Shown here one piece after another: positions 17,635-28,185 of a stretch of 64,000 nucleotides of DNA (position 1 is the first letter of the stretch; each line of letters starts with the position of its first letter). A program made the position numbers and the translations under genes. The notes below the pieces were generated by a model. That model was not told where the DNA came from. It saw only the letters and a program-made list of their open reading frames with translations, and ran no database searches. Source of the DNA: Anoxybacillus amylolyticus (GTDB lineage: Bacteria > Bacillota > Bacilli > Bacillales > Anoxybacillaceae); NCBI RefSeq assembly GCF_001634285.1, contig NZ_CP015438.1, forward strand, positions 244,501 to 308,500. Reading direction: 5' to 3'.

Positions 17635-20238
17635 ATGGCGGTGGAAGAAAAAGTATTAGAGAAAAAGACCGAAGTGGCGGCAATGATCGACCAGCTTGTC
17701 GCAAACGCCCAAAAAGCGCTAGAAAAATTACGCAACTATGACCAAGAAACGATCGATAAAATTGTCAAAGAAATGGCGCTCGCTGGACTCGATCAGCATA
17801 TGCCGTTAGCAAAAATGGCAGTAGAAGAAACAAAACGCGGTGTATATGAAGATAAAATTATTAAAAATATTTTTGCAACAGAGTATATATACCACAACAT
17901 TAAATACGATAAAACCGTTGGTATTATTCGTGAAAATCTGCATGAAGGAATTGTGGAAATTGCCGAGCCAGTTGGGGTTATCGCTGGGGTGACACCAGTC
18001 ACGAACCCAACATCGACTACGATGTTCAAAGCATTAATTTCTATTAAAACACGTAACCCAATTATTTTTGCCTTCCATCCATCTGCACAAAAATGTAGTA
18101 GCGAAGCAGCAAGAGTGTTGCGGGATGCGGCAATTAAAGCAGGAGCGCCAGAATATTGCATTCAATGGATTGAAACCCCTTCATTAGAAGCGACACAGCA
18201 ACTCATGGCTCATCTAGGTGTTTCGCTTATTTTAGCGACTGGCGGCGCCGGAATGGTGAAAGCAGCTTACAGTTCCGGAAAACCCGCCTTAGGGGTGGGG
18301 CCTGGTAACGTGCCTTGCTATATTGAAAAAACAGCGAACATTAAACGTGCGGTAAACGACTTAATTTTATCGAAAACATTTGACAACGGAATGATTTGTG
18401 CTTCGGAACAAGCGGTCATTATCGATAAAGAAATTTACGATCAAGTGAAAAAAGAAATGATCGACAACCGTTGTTATTTCTTGAATGAAGAAGAAAAGAA
18501 AAAAGTAGAAAAATTGGTTATTAACGAAGACAAATGCGCTGTCAACCCAGACATTGTCGGAAAACCAGCATACGAAATTGCGAAAATGGCTGGTGTCGAC
18601 GTACCGAAAGATACAAAAATTTTAGTGGCGGAATTAAAAGGCGTCGGACCGCAATATCCGCTTTCTCGTGAAAAACTAAGCCCAGTATTGGCTTGCTATA
18701 AAGTCAATAGCACAGAAGAAGGATTAAAACGTTGCGAAGAAATGTTAGCGTTCGGCGGATTAGGGCACTCGGCAGTTATTCATTCTGACAACCAAGATGT
18801 CATTACTCAATTTGGGCAACGGATGAAAGCAGGTCGTATTATTGTAAATGCGCCATCTTCGCAAGGGGCAATCGGTGACATTTATAACGCCTACATTCCG
18901 TCTTTAACGCTCGGCTGCGGTACGTTTGGTGGAAACTCGGTATCCACAAACGTAGGTGCGATCCATCTCATTAACATTAAGAAAATGGCGAAAAGGACGG
19001 TCAATATGCAATGGTTTAAAGTACCGCCAAAAATTTACTTCGAGAAAAACTCGACGCAATATTTGGCGAAGATGCCGAATATCTCGAAAGCATTTATCGT
19101 GACTGACCCTGGCATGGTCAAACTTGGCTATGTCGATAAAGTGCTTTACTATTTGCGGAAACGCCCAGATTACGTCCATTGTGAAATTTTCTCGGAAGTT
19201 GAACCAGATCCATCGCTTACAACGGTCATGAAAGGCGCGGAAATGATGAGAAGCTTCCAACCAGACGTCATCATCGCGCTTGGCGGTGGTTCAGCAATGG
19301 ACGCAGCAAAAGCGATGTGGTTGTTCTATGAACATCCAGAAACAGACTTCCACGGATTAAAACAAAAATTCTTAGATATTCGGAAACGTGTCTTCAAATA
19401 TCCGAAGCTTGGTCATAAAGCACAATTTGTGGCGATTCCGACAACGTCTGGAACAGGTTCAGAAGTGACATCGTTTGCGGTCATTACCGATAAAGAAAAC
19501 AATGTAAAATATCCATTGGCAGACTATGAATTAACGCCAGACGTCGCCATCATTGACCCGCAATTTGTCATGACGTTGCCAAAACATGTAACGGCTGATA
19601 CAGGAATGGACGTGTTAACACACGCGATTGAAGCATATGTGTCCAACATGGCGAACGACTATACAGACGGTCTTGCGATGAAAGCGATCCAGCTTGTATT
19701 CGAATACTTGCCAAGAGCATATAAAAACGGCAACGATGAAGTAGCTCGCGAAAAAATGCATAACGCATCGACCATTGCAGGGATGGCGTTTGCGAATGCG
19801 TTCTTAGGCATTAACCATAGCTTGGCGCACAAACTCGGTGCGGAATTCCACATTCCACACGGACGTGCGAATACGATTTTAATGCCGCACGTCATTCGCT
19901 ATAACGCAACGAAGCCGAAGAAATTTACTGCCTTCCCGAAATACGAATATTTCGTAGCGGATCAGCGTTATGCGGAAATCGCAAGAATGCTCGGTTTGCC
20001 AGCAAGAACGACGGAAGAAGGCGTAGAAAGCCTCATCCAAGCGATCATTAAGTTGGCAAAAGAATTGGAAATTCCGTTAAGCATTGAAGCATGCGGTGTC
20101 AGCAAGCAAGAATTCGACAGCAAAGTCGACAAATTAGCCGAGCTTGCTTTCGAAGACCAATGTACAACAGCTAACCCGAAACTCCCGCTTGTCAGTGATT
20201 TAGCAGACATCTACCGACAAGCGTTTAAAGGAGTATAA
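17635..20238 (+). CDS. adhE: Bifunctional acetaldehyde-CoA/alcohol dehydrogenase
   Basis: 867 residues. The N-terminal CoA-acylating aldehyde dehydrogenase domain (about 1-440) has the active Cys in GMICASEQ (about Cys255). The C-terminal iron-dependent alcohol dehydrogenase has GGGSAMDAAK (about 550) and the metal ligands in HSLAHKLGAEFHIPHGRAN. It reduces acetyl-CoA to ethanol, re-oxidising two NADH, and family members form spirosomes. It stands alone behind a Rex operator. The pflBA genes nearby supply acetyl-CoA under anaerobiosis. Confidence 0.97.
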   Translation: MAVEEKVLEKKTEVAAMIDQLVANAQKALEKLRNYDQETIDKIVKEMALAGLDQHMPLAKMAVEETKRGVYEDKIIKNIFATEYIYHNIKYDKTVGIIRENLHEGIVEIAEPVGVIAGVTPVTNPTSTTMFKALISIKTRNPIIFAFHPSAQKCSSEAARVLRDAAIKAGAPEYCIQWIETPSLEATQQLMAHLGVSLILATGGAGMVKAAYSSGKPALGVGPGNVPCYIEKTANIKRAVNDLILSKTFDNGMICASEQAVIIDKEIYDQVKKEMIDNRCYFLNEEEKKKVEKLVINEDKCAVNPDIVGKPAYEIAKMAGVDVPKDTKILVAELKGVGPQYPLSREKLSPVLACYKVNSTEEGLKRCEEMLAFGGLGHSAVIHSDNQDVITQFGQRMKAGRIIVNAPSSQGAIGDIYNAYIPSLTLGCGTFGGNSVSTNVGAIHLINIKKMAKRTVNMQWFKVPPKIYFEKNSTQYLAKMPNISKAFIVTDPGMVKLGYVDKVLYYLRKRPDYVHCEIFSEVEPDPSLTTVMKGAEMMRSFQPDVIIALGGGSAMDAAKAMWLFYEHPETDFHGLKQKFLDIRKRVFKYPKLGHKAQFVAIPTTSGTGSEVTSFAVITDKENNVKYPLADYELTPDVAIIDPQFVMTLPKHVTADTGMDVLTHAIEAYVSNMANDYTDGLAMKAIQLVFEYLPRAYKNGNDEVAREKMHNASTIAGMAFANAFLGINHSLAHKLGAEFHIPHGRANTILMPHVIRYNATKPKKFTAFPKYEYFVADQRYAEIARMLGLPARTTEEGVESLIQAIIKLAKELEIPLSIEACGVSKQEFDSKVDKLAELAFEDQCTTANPKLPLVSDLADIYRQAFKGV

Positions 20239-20264
20239 TCATAGATCCCTAACCTCCCCTCTGG

Positions 20265-20290
20265 AGCTGAGGCAATTGCCTCAGCTTTTC
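20265..20290 (+). terminator. Terminator of adhE
   Basis: GCTGAGGC (20266-20273) with GCCTCAGC (20278-20285), then TTTTCTT. Confidence 0.9.
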
Positions 20291-20371
20291 TTATTGCAAC
20301 ATAATATTGCGTTTCTTCCTTTACTTGCTTATCGTTGAAATGGAATCGTTGTATATGTAGGAGGAATTAAC

Positions 20372-21073
20372 ATGTCGCTCGAAAGTCATAATGGTGCAAT
20401 GATGAAAGCAGTTATTTTTGATTTAGATGGGGTCATTGCCGATACAGTGGAGTTATATTATATTGCCACAAAGCGGATTGCGGATGAAATTGGCGTTCCG
20501 TTTGATCATAGACTCAATCAGCAACTCCAAGGAATGAGTCGGCAGGCGATGATTGAAGTGCTGCTTGGAGAAAAAGCGGGTGAATGGACGATAGAGGAAA
20601 AAGTGAAGCTTGGCGAGCGGCGTGGGGTGTATTATCGAGAGTTAATCGAGCAGCTAACCCCGCAACATATATTGCCGGGGATGTACTCGCTCTTGCAACA
20701 TATTCGTAACGACGGTGTGCCGGTCGCACTGGCATCGTCTAGTTCCAATGCATTCACCGTCGTAGAGCGCCTCGAAATTCGCTCGTTTTTTGACGTTATC
20801 GTAAATGTGAACACGATTGCGCAACTGAAGCCCCATCCGGAGATTTTTTTAACCGCAGCGAACGAGTTAGGTGTCGACCCACGTGATTGTATTGCCATTG
20901 AAGATGGAGAGGCAGGCATTCAAGCAATTAAGCAAGCGGGCATGTTTTCGGTCGGGATTGGGAAACATTTAGCCCCGCTTTCGCCAGATTGGCTTGTCGA
21001 ACGGACAGAGCAAGTGACGTGGGAACAATTGAAGCGCATGGTTGCGAGAAAACGAACCACCCCTCTTACGTAA
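20372..21073 (+). CDS. pgmB: Beta-phosphoglucomutase-family HAD phosphatase
   Basis: 233 residues from an ATG behind TAGGAGG. HAD motifs: DLDGVIADT (nucleophile Asp17, acid/base Asp19), SSSS, KPHPEIF and EDGEAGI. Likely interconverts beta-glucose 1-phosphate and glucose 6-phosphate, as for maltose or trehalose phosphorolysis. No phosphorylase gene is adjacent, so another sugar phosphate is possible. Converges on pflA, and the stop codons lie in one palindrome. Confidence 0.8.
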   Translation: MSLESHNGAMMKAVIFDLDGVIADTVELYYIATKRIADEIGVPFDHRLNQQLQGMSRQAMIEVLLGEKAGEWTIEEKVKLGERRGVYYRELIEQLTPQHILPGMYSLLQHIRNDGVPVALASSSSNAFTVVERLEIRSFFDVIVNVNTIAQLKPHPEIFLTAANELGVDPRDCIAIEDGEAGIQAIKQAGMFSVGIGKHLAPLSPDWLVERTEQVTWEQLKRMVARKRTTPLT

Positions 21074-21082
21074 GAGGGGTGG
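21057..21082. terminator. Bidirectional terminator: 26-bp perfect palindrome shared by pgmB and pflA ends
   Basis: Positions 21057-21082 read the same on both strands (left arm CCACCCCTCTTAC). Both stop codons are inside it, and both proteins therefore end in Thr-Pro-Leu-Thr. The coding regions overlap by 8 bases. Confidence 0.88.
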
Positions 21083-21806
21083 CTTCGTGCAAAATGCTGT
21101 ACGCCAGTTGGACGCTTTCTTCAGAAGGCGGTTCAATTCCTTCGAGCGGATAAGTAATCCCGAGTTCCTTCCATTTATATACTCCTAATTTATGATAAGG
21201 GAGAATTTCAATTTTCTCTACATTGTTCAATGTCCGAATAAACGTGGCAAGCCGGCGCAAATCGTCTGGATCATCGGTAATCGTCGGAACGAGCACGTGG
21301 CGAATCCAAACCGGTATCCGTTTTTCGGATAAGAGCTTGGCAAACTGTAAAATATGGGTGTTCGTTTTCCCAGTCAGTTTGCGATGTTTTTTTTCGTCGA
21401 TATGTTTTAAATCGAGCAAAATTAAATCCGTATATTGAAGCAATTCGTCTAATTTTCGTTGAAATGTCTCTTCCGTTGTGTAACAGCCGCCAGAGGAATC
21501 AATGGCCGTATGAATGCCAAACTTTTTGCATTCTTTAAATAGGGCGATTAAAAAATCGATTTGAAGTAACGGTTCGCCACCGCTCACGGTAACGCCGCCA
21601 CCGGATGCGTTAATAAATGAAAGATACGTCTGTAAGTCAGCGATAATTTCCTCGACCGTCATTTCTTTTCCTTTGCCTATTTCCCACGTATCGGCGTTAT
21701 GGCAATATTGGCAACGTAATAAACAGCCTTGCATAAAGACAACGTAGCGAAGGCCAGGGCCGTCAACCGTACCACATGATTCAATCGAATGAATAAATCC
21801 TTTCAT
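21066..21806 (-). CDS. pflA: Pyruvate formate-lyase activating enzyme
   Basis: 246 residues from ATG 21806 with GAAGGAG upstream; the frame is open further but without a site. It is a radical SAM protein with CLLRCQYC (Cys28, Cys32, Cys35) holding the 4Fe-4S cluster, and SGGEPLLQ. It generates the glycyl radical on PflB anaerobically. It lies 63 bases after pflB, separated by a strong hairpin without a U-run, so it is probably expressed at a lower level than pflB. Confidence 0.96.
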   Translation of the reverse strand: MKGFIHSIESCGTVDGPGLRYVVFMQGCLLRCQYCHNADTWEIGKGKEMTVEEIIADLQTYLSFINASGGGVTVSGGEPLLQIDFLIALFKECKKFGIHTAIDSSGGCYTTEETFQRKLDELLQYTDLILLDLKHIDEKKHRKLTGKTNTHILQFAKLLSEKRIPVWIRHVLVPTITDDPDDLRRLATFIRTLNNVEKIEILPYHKLGVYKWKELGITYPLEGIEPPSEESVQLAYSILHEATPLT

Positions 21807-21833
21807 GGAAAATTCTCCTTCCAAATAGAAATG

Positions 21834-21863
21834 CCCCCTCACGAAAAGCGGGGCGTGAGGGGG
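21834..21863 (-). promoter_or_regulatory. Intercistronic hairpin between pflB and pflA
   Basis: CCCCCTCACG (21834-21843) pairs with CGTGAGGGGG (21854-21863): a 10-bp GC-rich stem. No T-run follows on the minus strand, so it is more likely a stability or partial-termination element. Confidence 0.75.
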
Positions 21864-21869
21864 AGTTTA

Positions 21870-24128
21870 TTACATGCTTTCGTGGAACGTGCGGTTAATG
21901 ACATCAATTTGTTGTTCGCGCGTCAATTTAATAAAGTTTACCGCATATCCAGAAACACGAATCGTTAATTGCGGATATTTTTCTGGATGCTCCATAGCAT
22001 CTAACAACGTTTCGCGGGTAAAGACGTTAATGTTGAGATGGTGTCCGCCTTTTTCCGCATAGCCGTCTAAAATCGCGACAAGGTTACGAACTCGAGTTTG
22101 TTCATCTTTTCCAAGCGCTTTTGGCACGATCGAGAACGTGTTCGAAATGCCGTCTAGCGCATGTTCATAAGGCAATTTCGCGACAGAGCTTAACGAAGCT
22201 AACGCCCCTTTCGTATCGCGGCCATGCAATGGGTTTGCACCAGGTGCGAACGGCTCACCTGCACGGCGGCCATCTGGTGTATTCCCTGTTTTTTTGCCGT
22301 ATACGACGTTCGATGTAATCGTTAAAATGGATGTCGTATGTTTGGAATCACGATATGTTTTATGCTTTTTTAATTTGGTCATAAACCGTTCGACAATGTC
22401 GACAGCAATCGAATCGACGCGGTCGTCATTGTTACCGTATTTCGGGAAGTCGCCTTCCGTTTCAAAGTCAACAGCTAAGCCTTTTTCATCGCGGATTGTT
22501 TTTACTTTCGCATATTTAATGGCACTTAAGGAGTCCGCGACAACGGACAATCCAGCGATACCGGTTGCCATTGTGCGTAAAATGTGCGTATCGTGAAGCG
22601 CCATTTCAATCCGCTCATAGCAATATTTATCGTGCATGTAATGAATAATGTTAAGTGTATTAATGTAAAGTTCAGCGAGCCATTCTAACACTTGGTCATA
22701 TTTACGCATTACTTCTTCATAGTCTAAGTATTCCGATGTAATTGGGGCAAATTCCGGACCAACTTGGATTTTTAATTTTTCGTCGACACCACCGTTAATC
22801 GCGTATAGTAACGCTTTCGCAAGGTTTGCCCGCGCGCCGAAAAACTGCATTTGTTTGCCGATTCGCATCGCCGATACGCAGCAGGCGATGCCATAATCGT
22901 CACCGAATTCTGCGCGCATTAAATCGTCGTTTTCGTATTGGATGGAACTTGTTTTAATCGACATTTTCGCGCAATATTCTTTAAAGCCTTCTGGCAATTG
23001 TTTCGACCAAAGAACCGTTAAGTTTGGCTCTGGCGCAGGACCTAAGTTGTCAAGCGTATGAAGAAAACGGAACGAGTTTTTCGTCACAAGGGGACGGCCG
23101 TCAATCGCCACACCACCGATCGATTCTGTTACCCATGTTGGGTCGCCGCTGAATAGTTCATTATATTCTGGTGTTCTTGCGAATTTAACAAGGCGCAATT
23201 TCATGACGAAATGGTCGACGAGTTCTTGCGCTTCTTTTTCTGTTAAGATACCTTCTTGCAAGTCGCGTTCGATATAAATGTCAAGGAACGTCGATACGCG
23301 ACCTAAGCTCATTGCCGCACCGTTTTGTTCTTTAATCGCTGCAAGATACGCGAAATAGAGCCATTGGAACGCTTCGCGAGCGTTGCGCGCCGGTTCGGAA
23401 ACATCGTAGCCGTAGCTTAACGCCATTTGTTTTAATTCTTGAAGTGCGCGAATTTGTTCCGATAGTTCTTCGCGCAGCCGAATAATATCTTCGCTCATCG
23501 TGCGCGCACCGGTGTTGCGCAAATCTTTCTTTTTCTCTTCGATTAAACGGTCAACGCCGTATAACGCGACACGGCGATAGTCGCCGATGATGCGACCGCG
23601 TCCGTATGCGTCAGGAAGACCGGTAATGATCCCTGCTTTGCGCGCCGCTTTCATTTCATCTGTGTAAGCGTCAAATACGCCTTGGTTATGCGTTTTGCGG
23701 TATTGTGTAAAAATCTTTTTCACTTCATCGCTCACTTGGTAGCCGTAAGCTTCGCACGATTGTTCCGCCATGCGAATGCCGCCAAACGGCATAAGCGAAC
23801 GTTTAAAAGGTTTATCGGTTTGGAAGCCGACTACTTTCTCTAGCGATTTGTTTAAGTAGCCAGGTTGATGGGAAGTAATCGTTGAAACGATTTCGGTGTC
23901 CATATCAAGAACCCCACCTTTTTCCCGCTCCTGTTTCGATAATTCCATCACTTGTTTCCATAGCTGTTTCGTTGCTTCTGTCGGTCCTTCTAAAAACGAT
24001 TCATCTCCATAGTACACAGTGACGTTGTTTAAAATAAAATCACGGACGTCAATTTCCTTTTTCCATTTCGATCCTTTAAAGTTTCGCCACGGATCCAATG
24101 AAGTTTTTGGTAGAACGATTTGTTCCAT
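21870..24128 (-). CDS. pflB: Pyruvate formate-lyase (formate C-acetyltransferase)
   Basis: 752 residues, full length. The adjacent catalytic cysteines are in IACCVSAMR, and the glycyl-radical site is RVSGYAVNF near the C-terminus (about Gly727). It cleaves pyruvate with CoA to acetyl-CoA and formate without oxygen. First gene of pflBA; AGGGGAGG lies before the ATG. An Fnr-like box is in the upstream region. Confidence 0.98.
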   Translation of the reverse strand: MEQIVLPKTSLDPWRNFKGSKWKKEIDVRDFILNNVTVYYGDESFLEGPTEATKQLWKQVMELSKQEREKGGVLDMDTEIVSTITSHQPGYLNKSLEKVVGFQTDKPFKRSLMPFGGIRMAEQSCEAYGYQVSDEVKKIFTQYRKTHNQGVFDAYTDEMKAARKAGIITGLPDAYGRGRIIGDYRRVALYGVDRLIEEKKKDLRNTGARTMSEDIIRLREELSEQIRALQELKQMALSYGYDVSEPARNAREAFQWLYFAYLAAIKEQNGAAMSLGRVSTFLDIYIERDLQEGILTEKEAQELVDHFVMKLRLVKFARTPEYNELFSGDPTWVTESIGGVAIDGRPLVTKNSFRFLHTLDNLGPAPEPNLTVLWSKQLPEGFKEYCAKMSIKTSSIQYENDDLMRAEFGDDYGIACCVSAMRIGKQMQFFGARANLAKALLYAINGGVDEKLKIQVGPEFAPITSEYLDYEEVMRKYDQVLEWLAELYINTLNIIHYMHDKYCYERIEMALHDTHILRTMATGIAGLSVVADSLSAIKYAKVKTIRDEKGLAVDFETEGDFPKYGNNDDRVDSIAVDIVERFMTKLKKHKTYRDSKHTTSILTITSNVVYGKKTGNTPDGRRAGEPFAPGANPLHGRDTKGALASLSSVAKLPYEHALDGISNTFSIVPKALGKDEQTRVRNLVAILDGYAEKGGHHLNINVFTRETLLDAMEHPEKYPQLTIRVSGYAVNFIKLTREQQIDVINRTFHESM

Positions 24129-24525
24129 AGCAGTCCCCTCCCATTATTTTAAGACTATAACAGAACGATAAAAACTAATATAACAGTTTCTGGTTATAGC
24201 ATACTACATTTCTGAAGAAGCGGAAGCGGTCATTCTTGAATGATTTGTGAAATTTTGAGCAAATGTGATAGACGTCACGTTTTTTGTAAAAACAGAGCGA
24301 AATTGCAATAGGAAAATATTTAGTAACTTTTGTAAGAATAATATTTAGACAGGCGAAATGTTTTGGTGAAGAAGCTTTACAAATGAACCGTTCGCACGTT
24401 GTAAAGCGGATTTTGACGAAAAAAGTTTTTTCCAGTAAAAAAATAATGCTTGTCTATTTGGACAATTCATATTATATTTTTCTTAAAATAAAAAAAATTT
24501 TTAAAAGTGAAAAAGGGGGATTTGA
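24129..24525. other. Divergent regulatory region between pflB and livJ
   Basis: AT-rich and non-coding, about 400 bases. It contains the Fnr-like box at 24264-24279 and a half-matching Rex-like sequence (TTGTGAAATTTTGAGCAA from 24245). The livJ side is very A/T-rich just before its ribosome site AAAGGGGG. No clear -35/-10 pair could be assigned to either gene. Confidence 0.5.
24264..24279. promoter_or_regulatory. Fnr/CRP-like box upstream of pflB
   Basis: TGTGATAGACGTCACG fits TGTGA-N6-TCACA in 9 of 10 fixed positions. Its centre is about 140 bases from the pflB start. Bacillus Fnr activates anaerobic genes from such sites; the match is seen, the function is inference. Confidence 0.6.
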
Positions 24526-25743
24526 ATGGTCTTAAAGAAAACACTTTCCATTCTTGCAACAACGACACTGGCAGTCGGTATTTTAGCCGGATGCTCAGGC
24601 GGTCAGAAAAACGACACTGCCAATAACGGTGGGAACGGTGGCGGCGGTGGCGGCAGCAACGTTATTAAAATTGCGACGCAAACTCCGCTTTCGGGTGGAA
24701 GTGCGACGTTGGGCGAATCAATTAAGCTCGGTGCGCAATTGGCGTTGGAAGAACAACAAGCAAACTTTGAAAAGCTTGGCTTTAAGTTAGAGCTTGTTCC
24801 ATATGACGACCAAGGTGACCCGAAAAAAGGGGTAGCGAATGCGCAGTTAATTGGCGCTGATAAACAAGTATTTGGTGTTGTTGGTCACTTAAACTCCGGC
24901 GTAGCGATTCCATCGTCAGAAATTTATGAAAAGTACAGCATTCCAATGGTCTCTCCAGCAAATACAGCAACAGACGTAACAGACCGCGGCCTAAAAACCG
25001 TCAACCGCATTTGTGCCCGTGATGATTTCCAAGGACCTGCAGGCGCGAAATTCGCTGTTGAAAAACTTGGCGCGAAGAAAATCTTTATCATTCAAGACAA
25101 AACCGCTTACGGTACTGGTTTAGCGGAAGCGTTTAAAAAAGGGGCAGAAGAACTTGGCGCGCAAATTCTTGGCTTTGAGGGAATTACCGTTGGGGAAAAA
25201 GACTTTAACGGCGTCTTGAACCAAGTATTGGCGAAAAAGCCTGACTTAATCTACTTCGGTGGTCTTTACACAGAAGGTGGTTTATTAATTAAACAAGCGC
25301 GCGATAAAGGAATTACTGTTCCGATTATGGGTGGCGACGGACTAGACTCTTCGACACTTGTCCAAATCGCTGGCGATGCGGTGAAAAATACGTACATGAC
25401 TTCAGCTGCTGGTTTAACAACGGTAACAGATGCAGGAAAACAATTTGCGGAAAAATATAAGCAAAAATTTGGTAAAGAAATCGAGTCTTATTCAGCATAT
25501 GGTTATGATGCGATGGGCGTATTGCTAAAAGGGCTTGAAAATGCGATTAAAGCAAACGGCAACAAACTTCCAACGCGTCAACAAGTAGCAGAAGAAGTTC
25601 GCAAAGTACAAGATTACCAAGGGGTTGTTACGAAAGTAAGCTTTGATGAAAAAGGCGACAACAAATACGCAAAAATTTACATCTACAAGTTTGATGAAGC
25701 GAAATATCCGGCTAAGTTAGAGGACGAAGTGAGCAAACAATAA
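24526..25743 (+). CDS. livJ: Branched-chain amino acid ABC transporter, substrate-binding lipoprotein
   Basis: 405 residues with a lipoprotein signal ending LAGCSGG (Cys23), then a Gly/Asn-rich linker with six glycines in a row, then a type I periplasmic-binding fold (IKIATQTPLSGG...). It captures Leu/Ile/Val-type or related amino acids outside the membrane. First gene of livJHMGF; a terminator-like hairpin follows, which should make it more abundant than the membrane parts. Confidence 0.92.
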   Translation: MVLKKTLSILATTTLAVGILAGCSGGQKNDTANNGGNGGGGGGSNVIKIATQTPLSGGSATLGESIKLGAQLALEEQQANFEKLGFKLELVPYDDQGDPKKGVANAQLIGADKQVFGVVGHLNSGVAIPSSEIYEKYSIPMVSPANTATDVTDRGLKTVNRICARDDFQGPAGAKFAVEKLGAKKIFIIQDKTAYGTGLAEAFKKGAEELGAQILGFEGITVGEKDFNGVLNQVLAKKPDLIYFGGLYTEGGLLIKQARDKGITVPIMGGDGLDSSTLVQIAGDAVKNTYMTSAAGLTTVTDAGKQFAEKYKQKFGKEIESYSAYGYDAMGVLLKGLENAIKANGNKLPTRQQVAEEVRKVQDYQGVVTKVSFDEKGDNKYAKIYIYKFDEAKYPAKLEDEVSKQ

Positions 25744-25754
25744 ACGGATGACCG

Positions 25755-25790
25755 GAAAAGGGTATGACAGTTTGCTGTACCCTTTTCTTT
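25755..25790 (+). terminator. Partial terminator between livJ and livH
   Basis: GAAAAGGGTA (25755-25764) pairs with TACCCTTTTC (25779-25788), then TTT. Read-through is needed for livHMGF unless a second promoter lies in 25790-25890. Confidence 0.8.
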
Positions 25791-25896
25791 AAGGCATCGT
25801 TTCACGCCCGGCTTATTGGTGGCAAACAAAGAATTTTGTTATGTACAAAGCTGGGCGATTTTTCTGTAAAAGTTGTAAAACAGGCGGGTGAACAAA

Positions 25897-26883
25897 ATGA
25901 TCAATGAAGTGTTGCATACGTTGCCGCAAGTGTTAATTGATGGGTTAACGCTCGGAGCTGTTTATGCGATTGTCGCATTAGGATATACGATGGTATATGG
26001 GATTTTGGAGCTGATTAACTTTGCCCACGGGGAAATCTTTATGACGGGGGCATTTGTAGGAACGGCGATTTTATTGACGTTTGCAGGATTCGGCTGGTTG
26101 GCGTCCATGCCAGCGCTCGTAGCACTTGTTTTAGTGCTTGTGGTTACGTCGGTAGTTACCGGTTTGCTTGGGATGGGAATTGAACGAGTGGCATATCGTC
26201 CGTTGCGCAATGCACCGAAGTTAATCACGTTAATTACAGCAATTGGCGTTTCGTTTTTGCTTCAAGATATCGTTCGTTTTATCGCAGAATTGAAAAACGG
26301 CAACTACATTTTAACGGGACCAAGCTTGTTTAGCGGGCAAATTGGGATTAAAGCTTCCTCTATTTCGTCGATATTTAACGATGCATCGGTCAAATCTTCG
26401 TTTTTTATCGTGTTAATTGTAGCGGTCATTATGATGGTGACGTTGGACTTCTTCGTCAATAAAACAAAATGGGGAATGGCGATGCGTGCTGTGGCGCAAG
26501 ACCGGGAAACAGCGGCGTTAATGTCGGTAAACGTGAATAAAGTCATCGCTCTTACATTTTTTATTGGTTCTGCATTAGGAGGAGCAACAGGTGTATTGTT
26601 TGCGATCCAATACGGGACGATTGATCCGTATATCGGGTTTATTCTAGGATTAAAAGCTTTCACGGCTGCCGTTTTGGGTGGAATCGGCAACATTCGTGGA
26701 GCGATGTTTGGCGGTATTTTGCTAGGGGTTATGGAAATGTTTGCGGCGGCGAACTTGCCAGTCGTTTCACACGGAGTGCTTGGTGCAGAGTATAAAGACG
26801 TATTTGCTTTTGCGATTTTAATTATCGTATTAATTTTCAAGCCAGAAGGACTCTTCGGAAAAGTGTCAGTAGAGAAAGTGTAG
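25897..26883 (+). CDS. livH: Branched-chain amino acid ABC permease LivH
   Basis: 328 residues; ATG 25897 is preferred to a GTG three codons earlier because GGCGGG lies 8-9 bases upstream. About eight membrane segments with the family stretch TLGAVYAIVALGYTMVYGI and NFAHGEIFM. One half of the membrane channel, partner of LivM. It precedes livM by 9 bases. Confidence 0.93.
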   Translation: MINEVLHTLPQVLIDGLTLGAVYAIVALGYTMVYGILELINFAHGEIFMTGAFVGTAILLTFAGFGWLASMPALVALVLVLVVTSVVTGLLGMGIERVAYRPLRNAPKLITLITAIGVSFLLQDIVRFIAELKNGNYILTGPSLFSGQIGIKASSISSIFNDASVKSSFFIVLIVAVIMMVTLDFFVNKTKWGMAMRAVAQDRETAALMSVNVNKVIALTFFIGSALGGATGVLFAIQYGTIDPYIGFILGLKAFTAAVLGGIGNIRGAMFGGILLGVMEMFAAANLPVVSHGVLGAEYKDVFAFAILIIVLIFKPEGLFGKVSVEKV

Positions 26884-26892
26884 GTGATCGAG

Positions 26893-28185
26893 ATGAAAAA
26901 TTGGCTCCATACGATCCAACAAAACAAGCGCCTTCAGGCTATCATCGTTGGCTTATACATCGTCGTTACGTTTTTTAGCTTATATTTGGCACAAAAATCA
27001 GTCGTTGCGTTTTTGCTTTTATTGTCGTCGTTATTGCTTCTTTATTTCACAACGTTTTCTAATCGCGTAAAATGGCTCATTGGCGGGGTAGTGATGGTTG
27101 TCTTGCTGCCGCTTGCCGCTAGCCAAGGGGAAGCGTATCAGTCGTATATGGAAGTTGCGACATTAGTCGGTATTTATATCGCGATGGCGCTCGGGTTAAA
27201 CATTGTTGTCGGGATGGCAGGGCTTTTGGACTTAGGGTTTGTGGCGTTTTTTGCGCTCGGTGCTTACACGTACGGAATTTTTGCGACCGGTCAGGCGAAC
27301 AACTTTATGCCTTTTGGTCATTATCCGTTATCCGGTGAGAGCTTCTGGGTATTTATTTTCATCGGCTGCTTTGTCGCAGCACTGTTCGGTATTTTGCTCG
27401 GGGTGCCAGTATTGCGGGTAAAAGGCGACTACTTAGCGATTGTTACGCTAGGGTTCGGGGAAATTATCCGTATTATTTTTAACAACTTGGACAAGCCAGT
27501 AAATATTACAAACGGTGCGATGGGGCTTGCATCTGTTCAACCACCGCGTTTGTTTGGCATTGATTTTATGTATCCAAGCCAATTTTACTACATTGTATTA
27601 GTAATTTTAATTACTGTTATTTTCGCCGTGCGACGTCTTGAATTTTCAAAAATCGGCCGCGCATGGAAAGCGGTACGAGAAAATGAGATCGCTGCACAGG
27701 CGATGGGCATTCACCTTGTGAAAACAAAGCTTATGGCGTTTGCGGTTGGTGCTTCGTTCTCAGGAATGATGGGCGTTGTGTTTGCAGCAAAACAAACATT
27801 CGTTGACCCGACAAGCTTTACGTTGCTTGAATCGATTACGATTCTGGTCATGGTTATTTTAGGAGGAATGGGCAGTGTGCCGGGCGTTATTCTTGGGGCA
27901 GCACTTGTAACGATTTTGAACTTGCAGGTGTTGACGGAATTGACGAACTGGCTGAACCAATTGAGCTTAAATGGGGTTATTAACGTTCCAGATGCACTTT
28001 CTCCGGCAAAAATGCAGCGGTTTATTTTCGGGGTCATTTTAATTCTTTTTGCCCTTTACCGGCCGCAAGGGTTGTTGCCGGCGAAAAACCCTGTCTTTGA
28101 TGAAAAAGAACTAAAGGATGCAGACAAACTAGTCAACGCCGGCGTACAGAAGGAGGTGCCCCAAAATGTCCATCTTGACAGTTAA
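26893..28185 (+). CDS. livM: Branched-chain amino acid ABC permease LivM
   Basis: 430 residues from ATG 26893 (AGGTGAT upstream). An N-terminal hydrophobic extension is followed by the LivM core with GLNIVVGMAGLLDLGFVAFFALGAY-type sequence and YLAIVTLGFGEIIR. It forms the second channel subunit. Its 3' end overlaps livG by 20 bases, indicating coupled translation. Confidence 0.93.
   Translation: MKNWLHTIQQNKRLQAIIVGLYIVVTFFSLYLAQKSVVAFLLLLSSLLLLYFTTFSNRVKWLIGGVVMVVLLPLAASQGEAYQSYMEVATLVGIYIAMALGLNIVVGMAGLLDLGFVAFFALGAYTYGIFATGQANNFMPFGHYPLSGESFWVFIFIGCFVAALFGILLGVPVLRVKGDYLAIVTLGFGEIIRIIFNNLDKPVNITNGAMGLASVQPPRLFGIDFMYPSQFYYIVLVILITVIFAVRRLEFSKIGRAWKAVRENEIAAQAMGIHLVKTKLMAFAVGASFSGMMGVVFAAKQTFVDPTSFTLLESITILVMVILGGMGSVPGVILGAALVTILNLQVLTELTNWLNQLSLNGVINVPDALSPAKMQRFIFGVILILFALYRPQGLLPAKNPVFDEKELKDADKLVNAGVQKEVPQNVHLDS

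Noticed and set aside
24245-24262. Second Rex site before pflB
   Set aside because: Only one half matches (TTGTGAA); the other half TGAGCAA agrees at 4 of 7 positions.
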